From: Treponema sp.
GTDB lineage: Bacteria > Spirochaetota > Spirochaetia > Treponematales > Breznakiellaceae
DNA length: 9,391 bases
NCBI GenBank assembly: GCA_031278025.1
Contig: JAITLF010000311.1
Span: forward strand, 1 to 9,391
Direction of reading: 5' to 3'
Below the pieces are notes generated by a model. The model worked only from the letters and a program-made list of their open reading frames with translations. It did no database searches and was not told the origin of the DNA. This document shows positions 1 to 6,607 of this stretch, piece by piece; the stretch's first letter is position 1; the number at the start of each line of letters is the position of its first letter. The position numbers were made by a program, and so were the translations under genes.

Positions 1-45
1 CGCCGGGGGCCGGGCGGAGTCCTCGCCGGGGTATCCTTCCTTCAT
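1..45 (-). CDS. Possible 5' start of a downstream gene (partial, weak)
   Basis: Only three bases after the stop of the large OmpA-like gene, an ATG (45-43, read on the minus strand) opens a frame that runs without a stop to the window edge, giving 15 codons: MKEGYPGEDSARPPA. The close spacing would suit a translationally coupled second gene. However, the only Shine-Dalgarno-like stretch (AAAGG) directly abuts the ATG, which is too close, and the peptide is too short to recognise. It may equally be chance; a start beyond the window edge is possible. Confidence 0.2.
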   Translation of the reverse strand, partial: MKEGYPGEDSARPPA

Positions 46-48
46 CCT

Positions 49-3000
49 TTATTTAATCAAGATGAACGCTACACGCCGGTTCTTCCACCAGTTATCCCGG
101 TCTTCAAAGGGAATCACCGGACTTAAGCCGCCCATGCCTATGCTGCTCAAGCGGCTACGGCTGACTCCAAATTTGACGAGGATGTCCACCGTGGCCCTGG
201 CGCGGCTTTCGCTCAGGGACTGAAGCCCTATCTCCCGCGGGCCGCCGTTTTCCTCGTTCCGCCGGGCTGGGGTGCCAGGCGGCGTGGTCGGGTTGGCATG
301 GCCTTCCACCGTAACTTTGTAGTCCCGGAACTTGTTGAGTATCTCGGCGACACGTCTGAGGATGCGGTTGTTGTTTTCCCCGATGCCTGGGGCCAGGCCG
401 TTGAAATCCGCGGCGTTGGCCCGAAATATAATGGAGGGAACTTGAATCTTAAGGCGGTCCCCGTCCCGGATAACCAGGACGTCGACCCCTATCGTTCCCT
501 CCATCGTCGAGGCGTTCCCTAAGGCGTCTTCGGACGTGAAGGTAAAGGGATAATCGGCGGCCGCCTGGACCAGCTCCCCTCGGGAACTGCGTCCGTCCCA
601 GATTAGGCGTTCCGCGGGGGCGCCCCGGCCTTCGATGCGGTAGAAGGACTTCCGGGAGGTTTCCCGTCCCTGGCTGTCCGGTACGGCTTCCCAGATTTCA
701 AAGTTCCAGTTCGCCAGGGGCGATGCGTCATTGGCCGTAAGGCGCATAACGAGATCATCATCTACCCCGTCGTTGTCGGGGCTAAAGAAATCCGGGGCGG
801 ACGTAAAGCTCAGTTCGGGACCGGAAACATCCACGGTAACAGGCGTTGTCTGAACGGTAACCACGTCCCCTTTGGTGTAGGCAACCGTAAGGGTGGGGGT
901 GTACCGGCCTTCCCGAATGGCGCCGCCTGAGTCCAGGCCGTTCCAGATGATGGTGTCCGGCGGGACGGCTGCCGGGGTGTCGGGGAAGGAGCGGACGGTG
1001 CGGCCCGAAGGATCCGCAAGATCGAGTTTCCAGGACGCTATTCCTTCCGGAATGGAGAGGATGATCCCCAGGCGGACGTTCTGGTTGGCGCCGGGAAGGG
1101 GAGCGATGCCGGAAGCCGATGAGGTCAGGAAGACACGGGGAACCCTGGGGTCCACCGTAAGGGCATCGAGGGTTTTGCGGAAGCTGTTCCCCGCCTCGTC
1201 GGTGGAATTAAGGGTAATGCGGTAGGAGCCGGCGGGAACCTGGTTCCCCGCTTCGTCCGTACCGTCCCAGGAAATGTCCGAAGCCGCGCCCGTCCACTTC
1301 CAGGACCGTATGGCCTGGCCGCCGGAATTGGCGATGGACAGTTCCCAGTCGTCGTTTCCTTCGGCAATTACCCTGATGGGGAGCGCGTCCTGCCGCCCAT
1401 CCCCGTTGGGAGAGAAGATGCTAAAGGGCGTGGAAATGCCCGCGTTGGGAGGGGCGGTATCCACGATGAAGGGCCGGGAAACCGCGGTGGGCTGGTTTCC
1501 CATGGAGTACCGCACCTCGATCGTGGCGGTGTAGGTTCCGTCCGGAACAACCTGTCCGCCGGCGGTCCTTCCGTCCCAGGCAAAATTGGCGGGGAGGGCG
1601 GTTACCCCTTCAAAGGTCCGCACCGCGCTGCCCTCCGCGTTCAGGATGGCGGTTTTCCAGGACGCAACGCCCTCCCGTACCTGAAGCTGGGGGATGATGG
1701 AGAGGGTGTTTTTGGCTCCCGCGCCAGTGGGCGAGAAGGCCCTCCTGTCCGTGGAGAGGAGTACCGGGGTATCTGCGGTACTAAGGGTGAACCGCGCCTC
1801 GTTGGACCGTCCGGAATTCCCCGCCATATCCGCGGCGGAAAGCCGGTAGGCGTACTCCCCGTCCGGGGCAAGGGCCCCCGAATCGGTATGGCCGTCCCAG
1901 ATGATGCGGGGAGCCGGCGCGCCGGTCATGCGGAAGGTCCGTACCGGCTGGGGGGAATCCGGCTCCGCCGCCCCGCGGACTTCGCCGGTCCAGGCGGTTT
2001 CAACGCTGCCCTCCTGGATGAAGGGCATCTCGTCCTGGTTTCCGTCGTTATTCGGGGAGAAGGCGCGGTATTCCGAGCGGAGCGCCGCACTGGGCGGGGT
2101 AATGTCCAGAATGAACGAGGGGGAGACGGCTTCGGCACTATAGCCGTTCCGGTATTTCACCGAAAGTTTGCCCTGGTAGGCCCCTTCGGGAAGCAGGATG
2201 CCCCAGTCGCCCTTACCGTCAAAATCAAGACGCTCAGGCGGCGCGCCCGCTACGCCGGAGATGGTTCTGCGGGAAGCGGTTTGGGCGCCCCAAATCAGGA
2301 GTTCCCACCCGGCGATGCTTTCTTTAACCGGAATTCCCGGATTAAGGGTGAGGGTGTCTTTTATCCCGTCCCCATTGGGGGAAAAGTACGCATCCCCTAT
2401 CTGAAGGCTTACCACAGGCTGTATGGTGTTGATCACGATGCTGGTAAGAACGGCGCTTCCGGTATTCCCCGCCCTATCGGCAGCGCTGATCCGGTATTCA
2501 TAAACCCCGTCAGGCACGATACCCCCCGCGTCATCCGTACCGTCCCACATGACAGGCTCAGGCTCGGTATTGCCGCGGGTAAACGTCTTTACCCGGTCTC
2601 CCCGCGCGGTGTAGATTCCGGCGTCCCAAAGATCTTCCCTGGAACCCGACTGGCTGATTTCGATGCCGTCTTTATTCCCGTCCCCATCGGGGGAGAATAT
2701 ACGCTCATTTTCGGTCATTGCGGCAATTTCGACTTCCGGGGGCGTCGTATCCACCACAACCCCGTAGTCCCTGGTTTTTCCGGAATTGCCGTTGTCGTCA
2801 ACCGCGCTCAGGAAGAAGAAATAGCTGCCGTCGGGCGCGAGTTCCCCGGAATCAAAGATGCCGTCCCAGCGGAGGACTTCGGGAATTTCCACCCCGGACT
2901 TGACGGCGGTAAGCCGGGCAACGATGTTCCTGACCCCCTGGGTTTCCGGCCTCGTCTCCTTGTTCCGGTAGGTTCGGACGACTTCTCCCGCCTCGCTACG

Positions 3001-4170
3001 GATCTCCAGGGTCCAGCCGGCAACGTAGCGCTGATCGGTGATACTGACGGGAATTTCCATCTGATCCGAGCGGCCGTCGTTGTTCGGGGAAATCCACCGG
3101 GGTTCGGGATAATCCACGCTGATGACCGGCGCGTTCTTGTCCGTAACCCCCACGCTCCAGGCAACTCCCGCGCCGAGGGCGGCGGAACCGTCATACAGGG
3201 GCTTAAACGCCGCGGATGCCGTCAAATCGCCGTCCGAAGGAAGCCGCCCGCCTATGAGACGCCCGCCGCCGCTTTTAAGGGCAGCCGTGATCCCCACGCC
3301 GACCGAGGGCAGAAGAGGAGGAATCCCCCGGTTGAGTTCAGCCAGATTGAAGCCCCAGGCGGTGGAAACATACACCAACTCCGCCAGGAGCAGGGAAACC
3401 CCGATTTTTCCGGTAAGGTTGCGGAACCCCGGAGCGCCCGCATCCAGGCGTCCCGTTACTTTTAAGGGGTCCGCACCCCCGCCGGAACTCCGTACCTGAA
3501 GCAAATCCGCGGCAACCCCAACCACCGGCGTAAAGGCCGAGGGAATGACATTTTTTCCCAGCCCCTTCACCGCAGCGGCCACCGTAAAATTCTCAAACGG
3601 CCCCAGGATCCCCAGGTTGTACCGGAACCCCAGGTCTCCGGAAAGGGTCCAATTTTCCCCAGGATTCCCAACGCCGAAATTGAGCCCCACCCCAATATCC
3701 ATGCCGGGAAACAGCTCCTTTGCCGCGTTCAAATTCCCGCCGGCATTCAGCTTTACCGGCAGGGTACCCCCTGGGGATACCCCGCCGGCATTGTGAAGAA
3801 ACCGGGCGCCCTCCGATTCCGGAAAAGGGTTGCTCAGAAAATTGAAGGAACCGCCAAAGACAGCGAAGCGGGTCGGGAAAAGGGCCCCCACATTGGCGGC
3901 ATTGCCAAATCCCTTTTCTTTGAACCCGGGAATGGCCATATATCCCGCCTCGAAAACGATACGCTGGGATTCCCCCCCTGCGGCGGGGTTTATGGCGCTT
4001 GCCGAAGCGCCCCCACGGGAGGTGGAAAAGGCCCCGCCTCCCGCAAAAACCGGGGAAAAGAGGTCCGGCATCGTATCGGACCCGTTAAGAATATCCGGCA
4101 CGCTCTGAGCCCACGGCCCGGAAACGGCGCACATGGCTAGGAATAAGACCGCCATTGTCTTTTTAATCAT
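49..4170 (-). CDS. Large outer-membrane protein: barrel-like N-terminus, eight FlgD-like Ig modules, C-terminal OmpA domain
   Basis: A 1373-residue envelope protein. The chosen ATG (4170) is preceded by GAGAGAGGAG nine bases upstream and starts a classical signal peptide (MIKKTMAVLFLAMCAVSGPWAQS), whereas an upstream in-frame ATG at 4257 would bury it. Residues about 25-345 are rich in Gly, Ala and alternating hydrophobics, like treponemal UPF0164/PorV-type outer-membrane barrels (family inferred by feel, not by search). Residues about 350-1235 hold eight modules, each opened by an FSPNGDG-type loop and containing a WDGxxxxGxxxPDGxY motif typical of FlgD-type Ig domains. Headers fall near residues 358, 490, 594, 702, 810, 916, 1020 and 1126. 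Residues about 1242-1373 form an OmpA-like domain, with VEGHAN, LSESRARATVDIL, RLSSIGMGG and NRRVAF matching the family core. The Asp of the usual GHTD motif is replaced by Asn, while the SRARA arginine is kept. The likely role is linking the outer membrane to peptidoglycan; the exact function is unknown. It is apparently transcribed alone, or with a gene to its left. Confidence 0.88.
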   Translation of the reverse strand: MIKKTMAVLFLAMCAVSGPWAQSVPDILNGSDTMPDLFSPVFAGGGAFSTSRGGASASAINPAAGGESQRIVFEAGYMAIPGFKEKGFGNAANVGALFPTRFAVFGGSFNFLSNPFPESEGARFLHNAGGVSPGGTLPVKLNAGGNLNAAKELFPGMDIGVGLNFGVGNPGENWTLSGDLGFRYNLGILGPFENFTVAAAVKGLGKNVIPSAFTPVVGVAADLLQVRSSGGGADPLKVTGRLDAGAPGFRNLTGKIGVSLLLAELVYVSTAWGFNLAELNRGIPPLLPSVGVGITAALKSGGGRLIGGRLPSDGDLTASAAFKPLYDGSAALGAGVAWSVGVTDKNAPVISVDYPEPRWISPNNDGRSDQMEIPVSITDQRYVAGWTLEIRSEAGEVVRTYRNKETRPETQGVRNIVARLTAVKSGVEIPEVLRWDGIFDSGELAPDGSYFFFLSAVDDNGNSGKTRDYGVVVDTTPPEVEIAAMTENERIFSPDGDGNKDGIEISQSGSREDLWDAGIYTARGDRVKTFTRGNTEPEPVMWDGTDDAGGIVPDGVYEYRISAADRAGNTGSAVLTSIVINTIQPVVSLQIGDAYFSPNGDGIKDTLTLNPGIPVKESIAGWELLIWGAQTASRRTISGVAGAPPERLDFDGKGDWGILLPEGAYQGKLSVKYRNGYSAEAVSPSFILDITPPSAALRSEYRAFSPNNDGNQDEMPFIQEGSVETAWTGEVRGAAEPDSPQPVRTFRMTGAPAPRIIWDGHTDSGALAPDGEYAYRLSAADMAGNSGRSNEARFTLSTADTPVLLSTDRRAFSPTGAGAKNTLSIIPQLQVREGVASWKTAILNAEGSAVRTFEGVTALPANFAWDGRTAGGQVVPDGTYTATIEVRYSMGNQPTAVSRPFIVDTAPPNAGISTPFSIFSPNGDGRQDALPIRVIAEGNDDWELSIANSGGQAIRSWKWTGAASDISWDGTDEAGNQVPAGSYRITLNSTDEAGNSFRKTLDALTVDPRVPRVFLTSSASGIAPLPGANQNVRLGIILSIPEGIASWKLDLADPSGRTVRSFPDTPAAVPPDTIIWNGLDSGGAIREGRYTPTLTVAYTKGDVVTVQTTPVTVDVSGPELSFTSAPDFFSPDNDGVDDDLVMRLTANDASPLANWNFEIWEAVPDSQGRETSRKSFYRIEGRGAPAERLIWDGRSSRGELVQAAADYPFTFTSEDALGNASTMEGTIGVDVLVIRDGDRLKIQVPSIIFRANAADFNGLAPGIGENNNRILRRVAEILNKFRDYKVTVEGHANPTTPPGTPARRNEENGGPREIGLQSLSESRARATVDILVKFGVSRSRLSSIGMGGLSPVIPFEDRDNWWKNRRVAFILIK
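768..3096 (-). repeat. Eight intragenic Ig-like protein modules in A-A-B-A-B-A-B-A order
   Basis: The acidic header loops lie at about 3062-3096, 2662-2700, 2354-2389, 2029-2064, 1708-1740, 1390-1423, 1081-1110 and 768-792, spaced about 305-325 bp apart except the first (400 bp). Two module types are distinguishable. Type A carries a segment like AADRAGNTG before the linker. Type B carries an IASW segment after the header and a segment like VKYRNGYSAEAVS or VRYSMGNQPTAVS at the end. Linkers such as ILDITPP, IVDTAPP and VDVSGP join modules. Sequences are diverged, so this is an old protein-level repeat and not a recent DNA-level tandem repeat. Confidence 0.85.
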
Positions 4171-4248
4171 TGAAACAAGCTCCTCTCTCATTGATTGAAT
4201 AGCGAATTCGCAAATTGCTTTGATAAGGTATTGTACGTTTAACTGAGC

Positions 4249-4281
4249 CTGTTCCACCGGACCGCCGGTTCGATGGAACAG
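4249..4281. promoter_or_regulatory. Inverted repeat in the leader of the OmpA-like gene
   Basis: Perfect 8-base arms CTGTTCCA (4249-4256) and TGGAACAG (4274-4281) enclose a CCGGACCGCCGG core that can itself pair. The element lies about 79 bases upstream of the ATG at 4170. It could be an mRNA stem-loop in the 5' leader or an operator-like dyad. No U-tract follows on the minus strand, so a simple intrinsic terminator is unlikely. The function is not known. Confidence 0.5.
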
Positions 4282-4287
4282 CCTTAC

Positions 4288-4300
4288 GTTATATAATACC
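4288..4300 (-). promoter_or_regulatory. Candidate -10 region for the OmpA-like gene
   Basis: On the minus strand an AT-rich stretch reads GGGTATTATATAACG, giving TATTAT or TATATA as a possible -10 box. A transcript would start right at the inverted repeat 4249-4281 and leave a leader of roughly 110 bases. No convincing -35 hexamer is seen at the usual distance, so this is tentative. Confidence 0.25.
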
Positions 4301-4401
4301 CATTTTTTAGCCTACATTACGAAATTTTTTGGACAGCGGGCGCCAAAAGGCCGTTGAAAATCCCGTGATTACCAACACCGACCGGGTGCGGGCGTAGGGG
4401 G

Positions 4402-5162
4402 CAGAGCGTGTCAAAACTCTGTCTTTCAAGTCATTAAGGAGCTAAGAGTAGGAGAGCAAGCAGGTATGATTTTCCCGTAAGCAAGGAGCGGCGGAGAACA
4501 ACTACCCGGCCAGGCATCCTATCAGCCGCTTGCACCCCTGTATATTGATTACCCGCTTTATGTTGTAAGCAAGAAAGGTTAGGGAAAATTCTCCTCGGCC
4601 ATAGGGACTTGGTGGCGGCGACCACGTTCTTCCTTATGCTTGACGGCTTTCTTATAGAATCCCGGATACCGCGTTTTTCCCATCGGTGTCCTCCATCTCC
4701 CGCGGATACGCCTCTATTTATGCCTCAAGTAGGTCTATCCGGTCCCGCAGCTTCCCCCTGGTGAAATTGCGCTCCTTGCTGTTCATCGTTTTGAACTTGC
4801 TCCCGTCTATCGCTATCAGTTCCTTCCCGTATAGCGCAAGCTTCTCGCATAGCCCCGCAAAATTCCGAAACACTTGGTTTCAGCATTCCGCTTCGTTTCC
4901 GTCTCCAGCCGCCGGGATGAACGGACGCGGTTCATATTTAACAAATTTTTGGGGTCGTACATGGGCCGTCCTGTCGCATGGGGCTGCGAACGGGAAACCC
5001 CAACGCGGTCAAATCAGGGCCGTTGATATGTACCTCAATCACTCGCACGGGATTGTTGTCGTCAACATAATCTTCCACGCTTTCCGGCAGTAATACATAC
5101 TTACCCCATGTGGGTATTTTAGTATTTTGATGTCGTTGTTTTTATACTTTTGACACAGTCTG
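4402..5162 (-). mobile_element. Internally deleted IS1182-family element with both terminal inverted repeats
   Basis: The left end CAGAGCGTGTCAAAACT (4402-4418) and the reverse complement of the right end (5146-5162, CAGACTGTGTCAAAAGT) match at 14 of 17 positions, so both termini are present. The interior encodes, in several minus-strand frames, pieces of an IS1182-family transposase from N- to C-terminus. At 761 bp it is far shorter than a full family member (usually well over 1.5 kb), so most of the catalytic core is missing. The 3' portion (4412-4683) is nearly identical to the element at 8326-8960, including a 39-base exact match (4428-4466 against 8352-8390). Outside the TIRs no convincing target duplication was seen; the flanks share only GGG. 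Confidence 0.82.
4502..5135 (-). pseudogene. IS1182-family transposase remnant (copy 1), multiple frameshifts and deletions
   Basis: Read on the minus strand from about 5135, the first frame gives PTWGKYVLLPESVEDYVDD and continues NNPVRVIEV to about 4990. A shift then gives PHATGRPMYDPKNLL and NRVRSSRRLETETKRN. A further shift near 4870 gives CEKLALYGKELIAIDG and SKFKTMNSKERNFT, ending at an internal TAA near 4723. Next come RYPGFYKKAVKHKEERG and RRHQVPMAEE (4683-4592), and finally FSLTFLAYNIKRVINI ending at a TAG at 4502-4504. These are ordered landmarks of IS1182-type transposases; the segment between the KERNFT and RYPGFY blocks, which holds much of the DDE fold, is absent. It cannot produce active protein. 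Confidence 0.82.
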
Positions 5163-5220
5163 GGGCCCCTGGTCCTCTAGCAGGGGTCCGGGGGCGGCGC
5201 CCCAGCGGGGAGCAGGGAGA
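5163..5220. repeat. GC-rich hairpin repeat, member 1
   Basis: The stretch contains the core GGGGTCCGGGG (5183-5193), directly followed by GGGGCGGCGCCCC, which folds into a 5-base stem with a 3-base loop, and just before it GGGGCCCC and a CCCCT...AGGGG pair. Similar cores occur at 7669-7679 and, inverted, at 8305-8315. It abuts the right TIR of the IS remnant and lies upstream of the DUF2259-like gene. It is probably a dispersed intergenic repeat; its role is unknown. Confidence 0.55.
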
Positions 5221-5290
5221 AGCCTCGTTATGTGCAACAGACCCTTAAGACGTGTTCAATAATTCCGATAATAATAAGGAGGTGCTTCCA

Positions 5291-5995
5291 ATGTTTGAAA
5301 AAAGGTATTTTGGTATCATAGTAATGGTTGCCGTGTGTGCTGCCGGCCTTTGGGCGGGGGATACGGCGACATTCGTGGACCTTGGGTTTTCTTCCGACGG
5401 AAAGACCTATCTATTCGGTCAATACGGCATTCAGGCAAAAACGCTTCGCCCCTGGGCGGATCTCTATCTGGTGGATGTCCCTAAGAATAATTTTGTTTCC
5501 GGGGGTCGAATTTCCTATACCCACGACACCCCCGTAACGGCAGGCCAGGACGGGTCGGGAGCCTTATACCGGCTCATAAGTCGAAACGCCGCTTTAACGG
5601 AGCGGTACGGAATTAACTTCCTCCATCAGGGGCAAGTCCTCTACATCTCGGCGGACGACAATGAGTCGGTTGCCGGCGGAGGATTCATCGAATTTCGGGA
5701 TTTTGAACAAAACGTTTCCTACACGGCATCCCTGATTCCCACAAATGAAGGCTCAGGCACTTCCCTCGTGTCTTCATTTTACATCACTATGGAACGAACA
5801 GCACGGGACGGCTCGAAAAAAAATTACACCGTGGGGAATCCACGGGTAAAGCGGCCACTCATCTCGTCTTACCATATCAGCAAGGTCCTCGTCTCTCCGG
5901 GGAACGACGCCGTCATCTTCGTGGTGGAGATGCGAAAGCAAAGCGATACCGAGGGCCGGGATATCCGCTACATGGTGGAAACCCTAAAATTCTAA
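5291..5995 (+). CDS. Secreted protein of DUF2259 type
   Basis: A 234-residue predicted exported protein. The ATG at 5291 is chosen because AAGGAGG (5276-5282) sits at ideal distance and a signal peptide follows at once (MFEKRYFGIIVMVAVCAAGLWAG, likely cut after LWA). A GTG at 5252 in the same frame would put extra residues before it and lacks a ribosome-binding site. The mature start, TFVDLGFSSDGKTYLFGQYG and then ADLYLVDV, resembles the beta-propeller-like opening of DUF2259, a family of predicted secreted proteins of unknown function seen in treponemes. The body is beta-rich without catalytic signatures. The protein probably acts in the periplasm or outside the cell. It is monocistronic and converges with the gene at 6043-6495 across a terminator. 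The family assignment is from memory of motifs, not from a search. Confidence 0.8.
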   Translation: MFEKRYFGIIVMVAVCAAGLWAGDTATFVDLGFSSDGKTYLFGQYGIQAKTLRPWADLYLVDVPKNNFVSGGRISYTHDTPVTAGQDGSGALYRLISRNAALTERYGINFLHQGQVLYISADDNESVAGGGFIEFRDFEQNVSYTASLIPTNEGSGTSLVSSFYITMERTARDGSKKNYTVGNPRVKRPLISSYHISKVLVSPGNDAVIFVVEMRKQSDTEGRDIRYMVETLKF

Positions 5996-6004
5996 CAAGA
6001 ATAA

Positions 6005-6045
6005 GGCGCTTTACCCCCCACGCTGGGGCGGGGGAGCGTCTTTTA
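6005..6045. terminator. Intrinsic terminator between convergent genes
   Basis: CGCT (6007-6010) and a run of C (6014-6019) pair with a run of G and AGCG (6035-6038) around a short loop, followed by TCTTTTA on the plus strand. It sits 10 bases after the stop of the DUF2259-like gene and just beyond the 3' end of the minus-strand gene ending at 6043. It terminates the plus-strand gene plausibly. For the opposite direction the A/T context (TAAAGCGCC, then AT-rich) is weaker but usable. Confidence 0.7.
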
Positions 6046-6495
6046 TATACCCATCTTTTCCGATAGGGGCCGAAAAATCTGGGTAACCGCGCGTCCGTCT
6101 TCAAAAAGGCGTCTGATATAAAGACACGCATCGAGAGAGGCTCTCTCCCAAAGTCCCTCTTTCTGCACCTTAATCATCATATCAATCAACGTTTCCGTAT
6201 CTATCGTTTCCCTGCTCGGCGATTCCCGAACCTGGGCAAAGAAGTAGGCCCTCGCAGGCAGTTCAAGCCGCCCTGCCCCTTCTTTCTCTGGCGCTGCGGC
6301 GTATCCGGCTGCCACAAGGCGGCCCGGAAAGGCTGTCCGGTCCGGCTCTATGCTGCGGCTCTGGACAGGGTCAAGGACCATGCGGAATAAGACCTCTCCC
6401 CGGACCGCGCCGTACGCCGGGAAACACAGCGCGTCATCCTTCCGGTAAACAAGCGGAGCGGCAAGGATCAGCCGCTTTATCGAAATTTCATCCAT
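6043..6495 (-). CDS. Hypothetical protein, 150 residues
   Basis: I do not recognise a domain. The 150-residue product begins MDEISIKRLILAAPLVYRKD, has no signal peptide or membrane segment, and reads as a compact cytoplasmic protein with hydrophobic strands in the first half (GEVLFRMVLDPV, GRLVAAGYAAAP, ELPARAYFFAQV) and helices in the second (TLIDMMIKVQKEGLW and SLDACLYIRRLF). Codon use and GC content match the neighbours and no competing frame is better, so it is likely real. A TATAAT box lies only about 12 bases before the ATG and no strong Shine-Dalgarno is present, so the message may be nearly leaderless. It is divergent from the lipoprotein gene at 6608 (112-bp gap) and convergent with the DUF2259-like gene. 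The likely taxonomic spread is treponemes only (inference). Confidence 0.72.
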   Translation of the reverse strand: MDEISIKRLILAAPLVYRKDDALCFPAYGAVRGEVLFRMVLDPVQSRSIEPDRTAFPGRLVAAGYAAAPEKEGAGRLELPARAYFFAQVRESPSRETIDTETLIDMMIKVQKEGLWERASLDACLYIRRLFEDGRAVTQIFRPLSEKMGI

Positions 6496-6501
6496 AATTC
6501 T

Positions 6502-6513
6502 CGAATTATATCA
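6502..6513 (-). promoter_or_regulatory. Candidate -10 box close to the start of the 6043-6495 gene
   Basis: On the minus strand the sequence GATATAATTCGAGAATTATG contains a consensus TATAAT followed within 12 bases by the start codon. The -35 region at 16-17 bases spacing is only TGTTTT-like. If used, transcription would begin within a few bases of the ATG. Confidence 0.4.
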
Positions 6514-6563
6514 AAATTCTTCCCAAAAAACAGAAGCACCGTACAGAAACGAACCATACATAC

Positions 6564-6605
6564 TATGGAGGTTATAAGGAGGTTATGGAAGTTATATGGA
6601 GGTTA
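6564..6605 (+). repeat. Tandem array of 11-bp Shine-Dalgarno-containing units
   Basis: Four head-to-tail units precede the lipoprotein start: TATGGAGGTTA (6564-6574), TAAGGAGGTTA (6575-6585), TGGAAGTTA (6586-6594, two bases shorter with a G-to-A change) and TATGGAGGTTA (6595-6605). Three of them carry a GGAGG core. The last unit supplies the ribosome-binding site for the ATG at 6608. Two short upstream frames start within it: 6565-6606 (13 codons) and 6585-6611, whose TGA overlaps the lipoprotein start as ATGA. Confidence 0.85.
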
Positions 6606-6607
6606 GT

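Noticed and set aside
768..3096. DNA-level tandem repeat or CRISPR-like array suggested by periodic SPNGDG-coding blocks
   Set aside because: The period is about 315 bp within one reading frame, with diverged sequences between; this is a protein domain repeat, not spacers and repeats.
1888..3465. A 525-codon open frame on the plus strand opposite the Ig modules
   Set aside because: It lies wholly antisense to the well-supported OmpA-like gene, has no ribosome-binding site or domain, and is the expected result of high third-position GC and repeated codons on the other strand.
4171..4257. N-terminal extension of the OmpA-like gene to the ATG at 4257
   Set aside because: The extension would put 29 residues before a textbook signal peptide and lies over the inverted repeat; the ATG at 4170 has the proper ribosome-binding site.
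4434..4625. 63-codon minus-strand frame whose C-terminal end is near-identical to one at 8358-8549
   Set aside because: The shared peptide arises because both are out-of-frame readings of the duplicated IS 3' end. The true transposase frames (stops at 4502 and 8426) fit the family; these frames do not.
4686..5093. 135-codon plus-strand frame across the left IS remnant
   Set aside because: It is antisense to clear transposase segments such as the KELIAIDG and KERNFT blocks, and has no start signal.
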